Shown here: positions 6,415-14,443 of the stretch, one piece after another | Layout of the letters: each line of letters opens with the position of its first letter | Numbering within the stretch: position 1 is the first letter of the stretch | From: Moorena sp. SIO3I8 | GTDB taxonomy: Bacteria; Cyanobacteriota; Cyanobacteriia; Cyanobacteriales; Coleofasciculaceae | Reading direction: 5' to 3' | DNA length: 34,033 bases | NCBI RefSeq assembly: GCF_010692325.1 | Contig: NZ_JAAHHW010000073.1 | Coordinates: forward strand, 1 to 34,033 | Made by a program: the position numbers and the translations under genes | Notes under the pieces: generated by a model | What the model was told of the DNA's origin: nothing | Databases searched by the model: none | The model's input: the letters and a program-made list of their open reading frames with translations, nothing else

Positions 6415-8319
6415 TCAATTCATTCCCTCCAACAACGTTTGAACCTTACCATCCGGGTGTAGCAGCACGCGAATTTTTGGTATACCTTCCCCTTCTAAAG
6501 GGGACACAAAAGTTTCACCGATCAGAGGTATGGGGGCGTTATCTATATAGGTTTTCGCTGCTTGCCCAAGGGGAATTATACGTCGGATAGTACCATTATT
6601 ATTTAACCACAAACTATAGTTCAAGGTTTTCTGTAGCCCTTCGGGAGGTTGCCAGCGCTCCTGGAAATATCGTCTAGCTTCTGCTACCTGAGAAATCTTA
6701 TCAAACAGGGTATTTTGAGATATCTGATTGGCAACGGTAGGCTCGGATGGGTTTAAAGAATCAGAAACAGGGCTACTCGGGACATTCAGTCCAGGCACAG
6801 CTTGATCGATAACAGAGCTACTCGGGACATTCAGTCCAGGCACAGCTTGATCGATAATTCTAGAGGTAGAAGAACCTCTGTCGAGAGTAGACACATTCTG
6901 TTGAGGAGCAGGGATGGCTTGAACCGCCACATTAGTAGTAGAAGAAGTAGAAGTAGAAGAAATCGAAGCAGTAGAAGTAGAAGAAATCGAAGACTCAACG
7001 TCAGGGATTACCACTGTTTCTGTGGGGATCGATAGACTTTCTCTAGAGGAATCCTGAGTTTCCAGCTCAGTAGGAGAAGGGGCTGGTTTAATAACCGGCA
7101 ATTCTGACAAAGTTTGTACTACAGCGATGGGACTGGGTGGAGTTGGTTTGGGTTGGGTATTTGCCTTAGCAGTAGGTACATTAGTTTTACTAGCCTCAGA
7201 AACAGGTGCCTCACCGTTACTAGCCCCAGGAGCAGCAGCAGGACTAACAGCAGAACTAGCTACAGGACTAGTAACAGAAGTAGCTACAGGACTAACAGCA
7301 GAACTAGCTACAGAACTAGCAGCACTCAGTTTGGGAGAGTCTGGTGTCCTAGCTGGAGCAGGAACAATCTTGAGCATCGGACGTGAATTCGGGCGTGAAG
7401 CTATTGCTGGCGCAGTGCGTACTGGTGGTGGAGAGGGTGGCTTAACGGGAGGCGGTGGCGGAGTGCGTACTGGTGGAGAGGGTGGCTTAAGGGGAGGCGG
7501 TGGGGGTAACTTGGTTCCTGGGGACAGACGGGGTGGTACCGATGGAGTTGGGATGGGAGTGCTCGGTGCTGGGGGTACCTGGGAGATGGCTCGCTTTTTC
7601 CCAATCTTGCTGGACTCTAATGCTGTTGTTGGGACTTCTGTGGTTAGTGTTTTCCCTTGTTCAACAGGCTGAGGTTTCTCAAGCAACTTAATCACTGCCG
7701 CTGTTACACCCACTGCCAACACCATCGATGCTGCTGTACGCATCCAAGCGGATGATTCTGGTTTCCAACTGGGCTGATTGAGTTTTGGTAGGGATACTAC
7801 TTCAGCCGCATATTCATCCAAAGCGGTAGCTAAATCAAACAGCTGTGTAGCACTTAAATCAACCACTGACCCAGATTCTTCATTAGCCAGCTTACCCAGA
7901 AACAGGCTATGGCTCAGTAACCCTTTCGATTGCAGATGGATTGGCTGAGTTGGAACTGCTGTGGCATTTTCTGCCTGAGGGGTTGGAAGAGTTAGGACAG
8001 TCAAGGGAGTAACCTCAGCCGATCGCGTAGCGTGGCCTACGGCCTTAGAGTTTCCAGAGGCAACCAGTTGCTTTGGGGACGGCTCAAGGAAGTGCTGAAC
8101 ATAGCCATCTACCGCTTCATACAACACATCTAAATCCTCTGCGTTGCCTCGTAACGTTACCTGTTGTTCTTCTGGCTTGCGGGGGTCATCAAAACGCAAC
8201 TCAAACCGCAACTTCTTCACCACAGATTGTCCCACCCAGCGGGATAAGGGTGAGCGGTTTGCCCAAATTGATAGGGTACAGGTAGGAGGAGTGTAACGTC
8301 GCAGGACTATGTTAGTCAT
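6415..8319 (-). CDS. DUF4335 protein, Pro-rich, single membrane span
   Basis: This 634-aa protein belongs to a cyanobacterial family of unknown function. The N-terminus (IVLRRYTPPTCTLSIWAN, LRFELRFDDPRKPEEQQVTLRG) is the conserved DUF4335 part, to about residue 190. A probable transmembrane helix follows at about 195-213. Then comes a long low-complexity region (about 225-530) with PPPPPVKPPSPPPV-type proline runs, Ala/Ser/Val repeats and Ser/Thr runs. It includes an exact 15-residue duplication (SSVIDQAVPGLNVPS units, 6773-6862). The C-terminal 110 residues are again structured (YSLWLNNNGTIRRIIPLG...IRVLLHPDGKVQTLLEG). Residues about 91-99 (KAVGHATRS) are encoded by a copy of the dispersed GTAGCGTGGCC palindrome. 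DUF3038 lies upstream, its usual neighbour. The layout suggests a membrane-anchored protein spanning the cell wall. Confidence 0.85.
   Translation of the reverse strand: MTNIVLRRYTPPTCTLSIWANRSPLSRWVGQSVVKKLRFELRFDDPRKPEEQQVTLRGNAEDLDVLYEAVDGYVQHFLEPSPKQLVASGNSKAVGHATRSAEVTPLTVLTLPTPQAENATAVPTQPIHLQSKGLLSHSLFLGKLANEESGSVVDLSATQLFDLATALDEYAAEVVSLPKLNQPSWKPESSAWMRTAASMVLAVGVTAAVIKLLEKPQPVEQGKTLTTEVPTTALESSKIGKKRAISQVPPAPSTPIPTPSVPPRLSPGTKLPPPPPLKPPSPPVRTPPPPPVKPPSPPPVRTAPAIASRPNSRPMLKIVPAPARTPDSPKLSAASSVASSAVSPVATSVTSPVASSAVSPAAAPGASNGEAPVSEASKTNVPTAKANTQPKPTPPSPIAVVQTLSELPVIKPAPSPTELETQDSSRESLSIPTETVVIPDVESSISSTSTASISSTSTSSTTNVAVQAIPAPQQNVSTLDRGSSTSRIIDQAVPGLNVPSSSVIDQAVPGLNVPSSPVSDSLNPSEPTVANQISQNTLFDKISQVAEARRYFQERWQPPEGLQKTLNYSLWLNNNGTIRRIIPLGQAAKTYIDNAPIPLIGETFVSPLEGEGIPKIRVLLHPDGKVQTLLEGMN
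8021..8048. repeat. GCGTAGCGTGGCC palindrome copy inside the DUF4335 gene
   Basis: GATCGCGTAGCGTGGCCTACGGCC matches the intergenic palindrome copies at 9398, 9443 and 31461 in its first 13 bases. Here it lies within the N-terminal coding part of the DUF4335 gene and keeps the frame. Confidence 0.7.
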
Positions 8320-8334
8320 TGGTGATTATTTATT

Positions 8335-8396
8335 AGTCATTTGTTAATTGTTAATTGTTAATCGTTAATCGTTAATCGTTAATCGTTGATTTCTAT
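8335..8396. repeat. GTTAATC/GTTAATT heptamer array
   Basis: About seven tandem 7-bp units (GTTAATT, then GTTAATC) lie just upstream of the DUF4335 start, in the 378-bp gap to DUF3038. They may form part of its leader. Confidence 0.85.
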
Positions 8397-8583
8397 AGCA
8401 TTTCCCAAGAAATCATAAAACCCAATACTGATTTATCATAACACCAAAAAATCCTCTGCTCTCTTTCCTAATGTTCTCTGTTTACTGTTCCTATTCCGTT
8501 CTTTAATCAATTTTTTATCAAAAATGCTATAGCGTTTATCATAGCTATGAGGTACACATAATTTTTGACCATTTATGAGTTAC

Positions 8584-8636
8584 CTACTCTCTACTCCCTA
8601 CTCCCTATTCCCTATTCCCTACTCCCTACTTCCTAA
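8584..8636. repeat. CCCTACT/CCCTATT heptamer array
   Basis: About six 7-bp units (CTCTACT, CCCTACT, CCCTATT) lie in the same gap, 60 bp from the DUF3038 stop. The reverse complement is the GGGAGTA family of 2674-2771. Confidence 0.85.
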
Positions 8637-8697
8637 AAACCAGGATTTTGTACCTCACCCAATTGATAAATGCTATATATTTTCCTGGATGCAATCC

Positions 8698-9285
8698 TTA
8701 AGATACTTTACCTAATAAGGCTAACCATAAACGCTGATGACCTTTTGCTCCACTATAGAAGAGTAATTTGATTAATAGTTTAAGAGCCAGTTGCTTTAAA
8801 CTATCAGTTGACACCTTTTCTTCTTGCACCATCCGTTCTCGGTAAGTGTTATTAAAGTTGTCTAAATAATCTCCCAATAAAGCAGCACGATGAGGTTCAC
8901 TGTTTTGTTGTGTCATTTGTTCGAGTAAAGCCACCGCACGACGGATTAGTTCTTGATGGTCTTTAGCCAAGTGACAGATGATTAAAACTAGCGATCGCGC
9001 TTCCTCCACATCCAGCTTTTTCCGTCCTCCTGAACTTTTGCGCAGGGGATTAGACTGACGCAGACGCCACAATGCTACTCGGTCTGTGATCATTGACTCT
9101 AAATTTAATTCAGCAGCAGCTTGCAGCATCTCCTCTGAGCCAATACCTGCTAGAGCTTCTAGGCTAAGCAAGACTAAATCTAGCTGGGTTTTGATATTAT
9201 CGAGATCGATTGAGTCTGCGGCTTGACTCAGAGGCAAATCCTCCCAAGCAGGAGGTGATTTTGGCATCTTGACAGTGGAAACCAT
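8698..9285 (-). CDS. DUF3038 cyanobacterial protein
   Basis: This is a 195-aa soluble, helix-rich protein with no signal or membrane segment. Conserved-looking parts are LDLVLLSLEALAGIGSEEML, the MITDRVALWRLRQSNPLRK stretch, EEARSLVLIICHLAKDHQELIRR and YLDNFNNTYRERM. The function is unknown. DUF3038 genes are usually found directly upstream of DUF4335 genes in cyanobacteria, as here (same strand, 378 bp apart). The gap is longer than expected for an operon because two heptamer arrays lie in it. A start at ATG 9285 is taken. A joint role of the two proteins is inferred from this pairing. Confidence 0.85.
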   Translation of the reverse strand: MVSTVKMPKSPPAWEDLPLSQAADSIDLDNIKTQLDLVLLSLEALAGIGSEEMLQAAAELNLESMITDRVALWRLRQSNPLRKSSGGRKKLDVEEARSLVLIICHLAKDHQELIRRAVALLEQMTQQNSEPHRAALLGDYLDNFNNTYRERMVQEEKVSTDSLKQLALKLLIKLLFYSGAKGHQRLWLALLGKVS

Positions 9286-9360
9286 AATTTTATTTTACTA
9301 AAGCAAATCCGGTTTACCCGTCGCTGTTACAGGTTTGGAAACAGGACTACGAAAGATTAA

Positions 9361-9706
9361 GGTATGTTTCCTGCTGGTAAAGCTTTGGTTGTCTGTTGTT
9401 CGCGTAGCGTGGCCTATTGGCCAAGGTTGAAGGTTATCTGGTTGTTCGCGTAGCGTGGCCTTTTGGCCAAGGTTGTCTGGTTGAAGGTTGAAGGTTGAAG
9501 GTTATCTGGTTGAAGGTTGTCTGGTTGAAGGTTGTCTGGTTGAAGGTTGAAGGTTGAAGGTTGTCTGGTTGAAGGTTGTCTGGTTGAAGGTTGAAGGTTG
9601 AATGTTGTCTGGTTGAATGTTCAAAAATGCATTGTAACCTGCTAACCTGCTAACCTGCTAACCGGTTAACCTGCTAACCTGCTAACCTACTAACCTGCTA
9701 ACCTAT
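9361..9706. repeat. Two GTAGCGTGGCC palindromes followed by GGTTGAA/GGTTGTCT and CTAACCTG arrays
   Basis: Two palindrome copies (9398-9426 and 9443-9472) contain TTCGCGTAGCGTGGCC and GGCCAAGG. They are followed to about 9620 by mixed GGTTGAA (7 bp) and GGTTGTCT (8 bp) units, then by about eight CTAACCTG (8 bp) units (9637-9706). The array ends a few bases from the mutS2 stop codon. It fills almost the whole DUF3038-mutS2 gap, where no gene is visible. Confidence 0.9.
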
Positions 9707-9710
9707 GACC

Positions 9711-12272
9711 TTATTTAAGGTAAGCAACGGTAACACCAGTCCCACCCTCAGATTGTTCGGCTAGCTTAAAACGCTCCACTAGAGGGTGCTGTTCCAAGAA
9801 AGCGTGGACACCTTGTCTTAATCGACCAGTTCCTTTGCCATGAATAATCCAGAGTACTCCAAACTCTATCGCCTTAGATATTGCTTGGTCGATGTCAATC
9901 TCTGCATTAGCTACCCGACTTCCTCGAATATCAATGGTATTTTTCGAGGTGCGCACAGCCGTAGCTGGCCGCGAGACTGGGGTTGGGGCTGGAGCTGGTT
10001 TTGATGTAGGTTTTACCACATTTTCCGGCTTTTGTCCATCCAAGGATTCCACATCTGTTAGGGCAACGGTCATTTTCATTAAGCCAAAGCGTACCGTTAG
10101 TTCCCCATTATCTGCGGTACTTAGTATCTCGGCTGTCTGATTCAATCGGGGAATGCGAATGCGATCGCCTACTTTGGGGCGGAATCCTGGTTTTGGTTTA
10201 GGAGGCGGTGCGGCTGGGATTTGACGCTCGGCAATCTCCTTAAGAGCGTTTGTGGCTTTTTGGGCATTTTGAGCGGTTTGGGAGCCTTGCTGCAACTGCC
10301 GAATCACTTGGGCAATTTCTTTCTTAGCTTGTGCGATCGCATCTTGCACAGACCGTTCCTGGGAAAGCTTCAATTCCCGTTCCCGCTCCTGCAAAAGTTT
10401 TGCCCGTTCAGAGAGTTCCTGATGGAGAGATTCAGCTTGTTGCAGTAACTGATTTGCCTGTTGGGCTTTAGTTTCCTGAGTGCGCCGTTGAGCTTCTAAA
10501 CCGGCAATTACCTCATTCACATCTTCCGAAGCTCCCCCCAAAAGGGTTTGAGCCTGATCCACCACCGATGGGTTTAACCCTAAGCGTCTAGCAATGCTCA
10601 AGGCATTGGAGCGACCAGGAATACCCCACAATAGACGGTAAGTGGGTGAGAGGGTTTGGTCATCAAACTCCACCGAGGCATTCTCAAACCGCTCGTCTTG
10701 ATATTTTAGTGCTTTGAGTTCCCCATAATGCGTAGTCGCAATGGTTAATTGTGTGGTGTTTGCTAGGTATTTCAGTAATGCGATCGCTAAAGCACTGCCT
10801 TCTGCGGGGTCAGTCCCTGCTCCTACTTCATCTAATAGTACGAGTGACGCACGAGGAGTTGAAGGTTCTTCAAGGTTGGCAGGTTGAAGGTTATCTGGTT
10901 GAAGGTTATCTGGTTGAAGGTTATCTGGTTGAAGGTTATCTGGTTGTTCGCGAAGGACTTTCAACCTACCAACCTGAAACTCTTGAGAACCTCCAACTTT
11001 CAACCTGTCAACCTGTAACTCTTCTTTTGGGGTAGTTATCGCCTCAATAATTCGACTAATCCGGCGAATGTGACCCGAGAAAGTGGATAAACTCTGTTCT
11101 ATAGACTGCTCATCCCCAATATCTGCCAGAATTTGCTCAAACCAAGGAAGTTCTACTGGTTCCCTTGCTGGCACAAATAAACCCGCTTTTGCCATCAGTG
11201 CCGCTAAACCAAAGGTTTTCAACGTAACGGTTTTACCGCCAGTATTCGGACCGGTAATAGCAACTACCCGAATGTAGGACTGAATCTGGACATCAATGGG
11301 AACAACTGATGTGCCTTGTTCATGTTTTTGCTGCCATACCAGTAGAGGATGGCGTAGTTGCCGTAGAGTAATGCTTTCATTCTGATTGCGGTCAATAAAT
11401 CTGGGGGGATTGGCTTCTAACCACAGACTATATCTTGCCTTAGCGGTAGCTAAATCTAGGGTAGTTGCTACAACCAGCAACCGTTCTAAGTCTGGCTTAA
11501 CTGCTGCTACTTGTTCGGTCAACGCACGACGTACTGCTTCCGCTTCCACTTGTTCTTGCCGCCGCTGGGTCCGAAGTTGATTGCCTAAGCTAACAATGGC
11601 CTTCGGTTCCACGTATAGGGTGGCACCGGTGCTAGAGGTATCCTGAACAATACCAGGAATAGCATCTTTCTGGGGAGCTTTAACCGGGAGTACAAACCGA
11701 TCACCCCGTTGAGTAATTAACTGTTGTTGTAATGCCCCCCCTTTACGCTGGACAATCCCCTGGAGGATTTCATAAATTCGGTCTCGTAATGATTTCATCT
11801 GAGTCCGAATCCCTGCCAGCTTCGGGGTTGCCCGGTCAGCTACATCGCCTCGCTCATCGATACAACGGTGAATTTCTTGTTCAAGTTCTGGGTAAGTGCG
11901 GCTGTCAGCCACCAGTTCCTTCAGAATTGGTACATCCTCTTGGTCTTCAATAAACCGCCGTAGACGCCTCACACCAGCTAAGGTTGTTGCGATCGCTAAT
12001 AGTTCCTCACCAGACAAAATGCCTTGGAGCTCTGCCCGATCCAGAGATTCACCAATATCTTGGATGCCGTCAAAGGTTAGTCCTGTGTCTAAACTAGTTT
12101 CCAGTTGATAGGCTTCTTTAGTCTGGGCTAGCAGGTCTAGGCTTTCCGGTTGAGTTGCTGGGGGGTGGAGATAACGAGCCGCAAAGGCTCCCAGCTTAGT
12201 AGCCGCAAACGTAGCCAGGTGTTGGCACAGGCGGGACCATTCCAGTAGTTCTAAGGTTTCAGATTGAATCAA
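9711..12272 (-). CDS. mutS2: MutS2 endonuclease/recombination suppressor with repeat insertion
   Basis: This 853-aa protein is a MutS-family ATPase with a C-terminal Smr nuclease domain. MutS2 proteins act on branched DNA and, in some bacteria, on collided ribosomes. Visible features are the N-terminal clamp/core (residues 1-300), Walker A GPNTGGKT (341-348), the Walker B and signature segment LVLLDEVGAGTDPAEGSAL (about 477-495), ATTHYGELK, a coiled-coil (about 590-680), and the Smr domain from about 776 with IDIRG and HGKGTGRLRQGV. Between the Walker A half and Walker B, residues about 412-473 are an insertion. It includes four DNLQP pentapeptides encoded by the GGTTATCTGGTTGAA repeat found between genes nearby. 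Without it, the length would be near the usual 780-790. The frame is intact. The start at 12272 (MIQSETLELLEW) fits the family. Confidence 0.95.
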   Translation of the reverse strand: MIQSETLELLEWSRLCQHLATFAATKLGAFAARYLHPPATQPESLDLLAQTKEAYQLETSLDTGLTFDGIQDIGESLDRAELQGILSGEELLAIATTLAGVRRLRRFIEDQEDVPILKELVADSRTYPELEQEIHRCIDERGDVADRATPKLAGIRTQMKSLRDRIYEILQGIVQRKGGALQQQLITQRGDRFVLPVKAPQKDAIPGIVQDTSSTGATLYVEPKAIVSLGNQLRTQRRQEQVEAEAVRRALTEQVAAVKPDLERLLVVATTLDLATAKARYSLWLEANPPRFIDRNQNESITLRQLRHPLLVWQQKHEQGTSVVPIDVQIQSYIRVVAITGPNTGGKTVTLKTFGLAALMAKAGLFVPAREPVELPWFEQILADIGDEQSIEQSLSTFSGHIRRISRIIEAITTPKEELQVDRLKVGGSQEFQVGRLKVLREQPDNLQPDNLQPDNLQPDNLQPANLEEPSTPRASLVLLDEVGAGTDPAEGSALAIALLKYLANTTQLTIATTHYGELKALKYQDERFENASVEFDDQTLSPTYRLLWGIPGRSNALSIARRLGLNPSVVDQAQTLLGGASEDVNEVIAGLEAQRRTQETKAQQANQLLQQAESLHQELSERAKLLQERERELKLSQERSVQDAIAQAKKEIAQVIRQLQQGSQTAQNAQKATNALKEIAERQIPAAPPPKPKPGFRPKVGDRIRIPRLNQTAEILSTADNGELTVRFGLMKMTVALTDVESLDGQKPENVVKPTSKPAPAPTPVSRPATAVRTSKNTIDIRGSRVANAEIDIDQAISKAIEFGVLWIIHGKGTGRLRQGVHAFLEQHPLVERFKLAEQSEGGTGVTVAYLK
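10868..10952. repeat. In-frame GGTTATCTGGTTGAA array within mutS2
   Basis: There are four tandem 15-bp units (GGTTATCTGGTTGAA), preceded by AGGTTGGCAGGTTGAA and followed by GGTTGTTCGCGAAGG. The 15-bp unit is one 8-bp plus one 7-bp unit of the intergenic array at 9470-9620. The end GTTCGCG matches the start of the associated palindrome. Confidence 0.9.
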
Positions 12273-12359
12273 GGCTCAGAGACAAACGCATACCTCAATT
12301 GTATTATCCGATAATTCGGTTAGGAGTGGGAAAGTTAAGATTGATCAAATTACCAATAA

Positions 12360-12600
12360 CGTGAGTATTCAGCAATCAGCACTCAGCGGTCAGCTTATTT
12401 TATTCAAAAGCTGTCTCGTTCCCGTAGCTTGGCCTACAGCTAATGGCTGATAGCTAATGGCTGATAGCACCTCAAGCAGCGTGTTCATAGGCTGATAACT
12501 GATAGCTGATAGCTCATAGCTGATAGCTGATAGCTCATAGCTGATAGCTTATAGCTGATAACTGATAGCTGATAACTGATAACTGATAGCTGATAGCTTA
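12360..12600. repeat. AGCTGAT/AACTGAT/AGCTCAT heptamer array
   Basis: Degenerate 7-bp units cover most of 12440-12600, preceded by a CCGTAGCTTGGCCTA palindrome relic at 12418-12438. The remaining 12601-12849 holds no gene that I can support. Confidence 0.85.
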
Positions 12601-12849
12601 CCTAATTACTAATTGCCATCTGAAAAAGACACAAAAACCCCAAATTGGGATATGCTGGAATAAGTTGATGTATGCCCTGCCAGATTTATCCTAAATTCTC
12701 CTTCTTCAGATGGTTTAATCGTATGGTAGGGCTTCCCTAAGGTTTTTATATCCAGTAAGAGTACTGTAACTTACGTACTAAGCCCTGAGTGGAGCCATTG
12801 ATTTTATCCACTTCACCCGATTATCTCATCATTCCAGCATTATCAAAAA

Positions 12850-13734
12850 CTACTTGTCGGATAACAGTCTGCTGGTGGTATCCGGTAAAGTAGGAGTAGG
12901 TTTGTACGGCAGAGGAATATACTGTACCGATGGACGTCCACCTTGAGGTTGGGGGTACAAATCCATTAGTTTATAGATAGCTTTAGGTAGACCAACTGTG
13001 ACAGGTAGACCTAGTTCAGAGGCTTCCTCGACAGTAATCGGACAGTCATGGGTGATTTGACCAGTGGTAAGAAAGTCAATAATTCTATCGATGTGTTCTG
13101 GGTCAATCTTCTGCTTAGGGATATCGTCTAGCAGTAGCGTTCGCACGAAACGTTGCACCTGCTTAATGGCTTTGCCTGCCAAATCAGCCATCATCAAGGT
13201 TTGGTCATCAATAGCCTCAACGGGCTTTTGCTCCACAACTCTGAGAATGCTAGCAGCAGCAGTATTCCCTAGTTGAGGGTCAACCGGTCCAAGGACAGCA
13301 TTGGCATCCATCACAATTTCATCTGAGGCTAGGGCTAACATGGTACCACCACTCATGGCATAGTGGGGTACAAAGACAGTAACTTTAGAAGGATGACGAA
13401 TTAAAGCTCTAGCAATTTGTTCTGTAGCCAGCACCAATCCCCCAGGAGTATGTAAAATAAGATCAATAGGAACATCTGGTGGAGTTAGACGGATTGCCCT
13501 GAGCACTTGTTCAGAATCTTCAATAGATATGTAGCGGGATACAGGGATGCCAAACAAGCTAATAGACTCTTGTCGGTGAATCAGTAAAATTAACCGACTT
13601 TTTCGCTTATGCTCGAATTCTTGCAAAGCTCGAAAACGTCTATATTGCATCTGACGACGTTGCCACAAGGGCTGCAACGAGGAGATGATCAAAAAAATCC
13701 AGAACAGATCAAAAAAGTTAAAGCTAAAGTTCAT
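12850..13734 (-). CDS. Membrane-anchored ClpP-fold serine protease (SDH/PF01972 family)
   Basis: This 294-aa protein has an N-terminal hydrophobic anchor (residues 5-22), then a basic segment. The ClpP-like core follows: DLILHTPGGLVLATEQIARAL (oxyanion/substrate-groove strand), VTVFVPHYAMSGGTMLALA with nucleophile Ser128 in the MSGGT motif, and the SDEIVMDANAVLGPVDPQLG segment. This combination is typical of the serine dehydrogenase proteinase family, related to SppA and ClpP, which acts at the membrane on unknown substrates. The N-terminal anchor makes a cytoplasmic-side membrane protease likely. It is divergent from the small ORF at 14007, with two GTTAAC-centred palindromes between. Confidence 0.85.
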   Translation of the reverse strand: MNFSFNFFDLFWIFLIISSLQPLWQRRQMQYRRFRALQEFEHKRKSRLILLIHRQESISLFGIPVSRYISIEDSEQVLRAIRLTPPDVPIDLILHTPGGLVLATEQIARALIRHPSKVTVFVPHYAMSGGTMLALASDEIVMDANAVLGPVDPQLGNTAAASILRVVEQKPVEAIDDQTLMMADLAGKAIKQVQRFVRTLLLDDIPKQKIDPEHIDRIIDFLTTGQITHDCPITVEEASELGLPVTVGLPKAIYKLMDLYPQPQGGRPSVQYIPLPYKPTPTLPDTTSRLLSDK

Positions 13735-13909
13735 CGCTTACTTACAGGTATCAAGTAGTTGTACCCTTTAGTTTTCCCGTGGTTAGGATGCTTTATTGCT
13801 AATTTTTAGTTTTTTTGGCTTAGTGTTGTGGGCTGATGCCTTGCTAGAGAACCTCAAACTGTTTTGAAGTCCTATCATATGTAGTGTAAGCAACATCAAA
13901 ACTCCTGTG

Positions 13910-13927
13910 AGTTAACTTAAGTTAACT
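13910..13927. promoter_or_regulatory. 18-bp perfect palindrome, candidate operator
   Basis: AGTTAACTTAAGTTAACT is a perfect palindrome in the 272-bp divergent region between the ClpP-fold protease and the 66-aa membrane protein, 80 bp before the latter. A second palindrome, AGGGTTAACCCT, lies at 13964-13975 and shares the GTTAAC core. The spacing of their centres is about 51 bp. A binding site is inference. Confidence 0.45.
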
Positions 13928-14006
13928 TTTGTTACAAAACGCCCATCTCAGCCATAAAAGTTAAGGGTTAACCCTGATTAGTATTTAGTGACTCAATCGA
14001 GAGTAT

Positions 14007-14207
14007 ATGCCCTTACTAATCAGTTTGGTGATTGCTGCAGTAGCGACTTACCTTTCTCTGAACACTACGGAAGAAATATTGAAAGTGGCATCATTATTAA
14101 TTGTGATAATTTGCCTGTTGCTAAGCTTTGTTTTTGCCCCACTACTAATTAAAGTGTTGATTGTCGTAATTTTCCTAGTAATTCCTAAAATCCCCAGGAA
14201 ATCTTAA
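14007..14207 (+). CDS. 66-aa hydrophobic membrane peptide
   Basis: This is a short ORF with two or three hydrophobic segments (residues 2-18, 25-45, 47-60) and a basic C-terminus (PKIPRKS). GAGAG lies about 7 bases before ATG 14007 as a plausible ribosome-binding site. A small protein of this kind, with a SLNTTEEILK-like loop after the first helix, seems familiar from other cyanobacteria, but I cannot name a family. The function is unknown. It is divergent from the protease gene and followed by a convergent amidase gene. Confidence 0.6.
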   Translation: MPLLISLVIAAVATYLSLNTTEEILKVASLLIVIICLLLSFVFAPLLIKVLIVVIFLVIPKIPRKS

Positions 14208-14260
14208 CTCTTGTGGCTGAATGCTTAAACCCACATTCCCTAGGTTGGAGAGGAGATTAT

Positions 14261-14288
14261 AAAAACCCCTACAATAACTCGTAGGGGT
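14261..14288 (-). terminator. Probable terminator of the amidase gene
   Basis: On the reverse strand, ACCCCTAC, an 8-nt loop, GTAGGGGT and then TTTTT form an 8-bp stem with a T-run. It lies about 155 bp beyond the amidase stop at 14444. On the forward strand there is no T-run. Confidence 0.75.
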
Positions 14289-14443
14289 GTGTGGATGATT
14301 TCTATTGATTTATTGGTTGTTACTAGATTGCTGAATCAGGTAATCTAAAATAGTTCCGATTCCCTCACTTAGCAGCACTAGTAGTACCTTGAGACTCAGT
14401 TAGTTATGATTTGGTCTAGATCCCAAAAAATCTCAGTTACCCA

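Noticed and set aside
7114-7672. Long forward-strand open frame (Gly-rich) within the DUF4335 region
   Set aside because: It is the complement of the proline-rich coding part of DUF4335. Low-complexity GC-rich codons keep the opposite frame open.
10751-11035. Forward ORF with repeated VEGYL inside mutS2
   Set aside because: It is the antisense reading of the in-frame DNLQP array and is not an independent gene.
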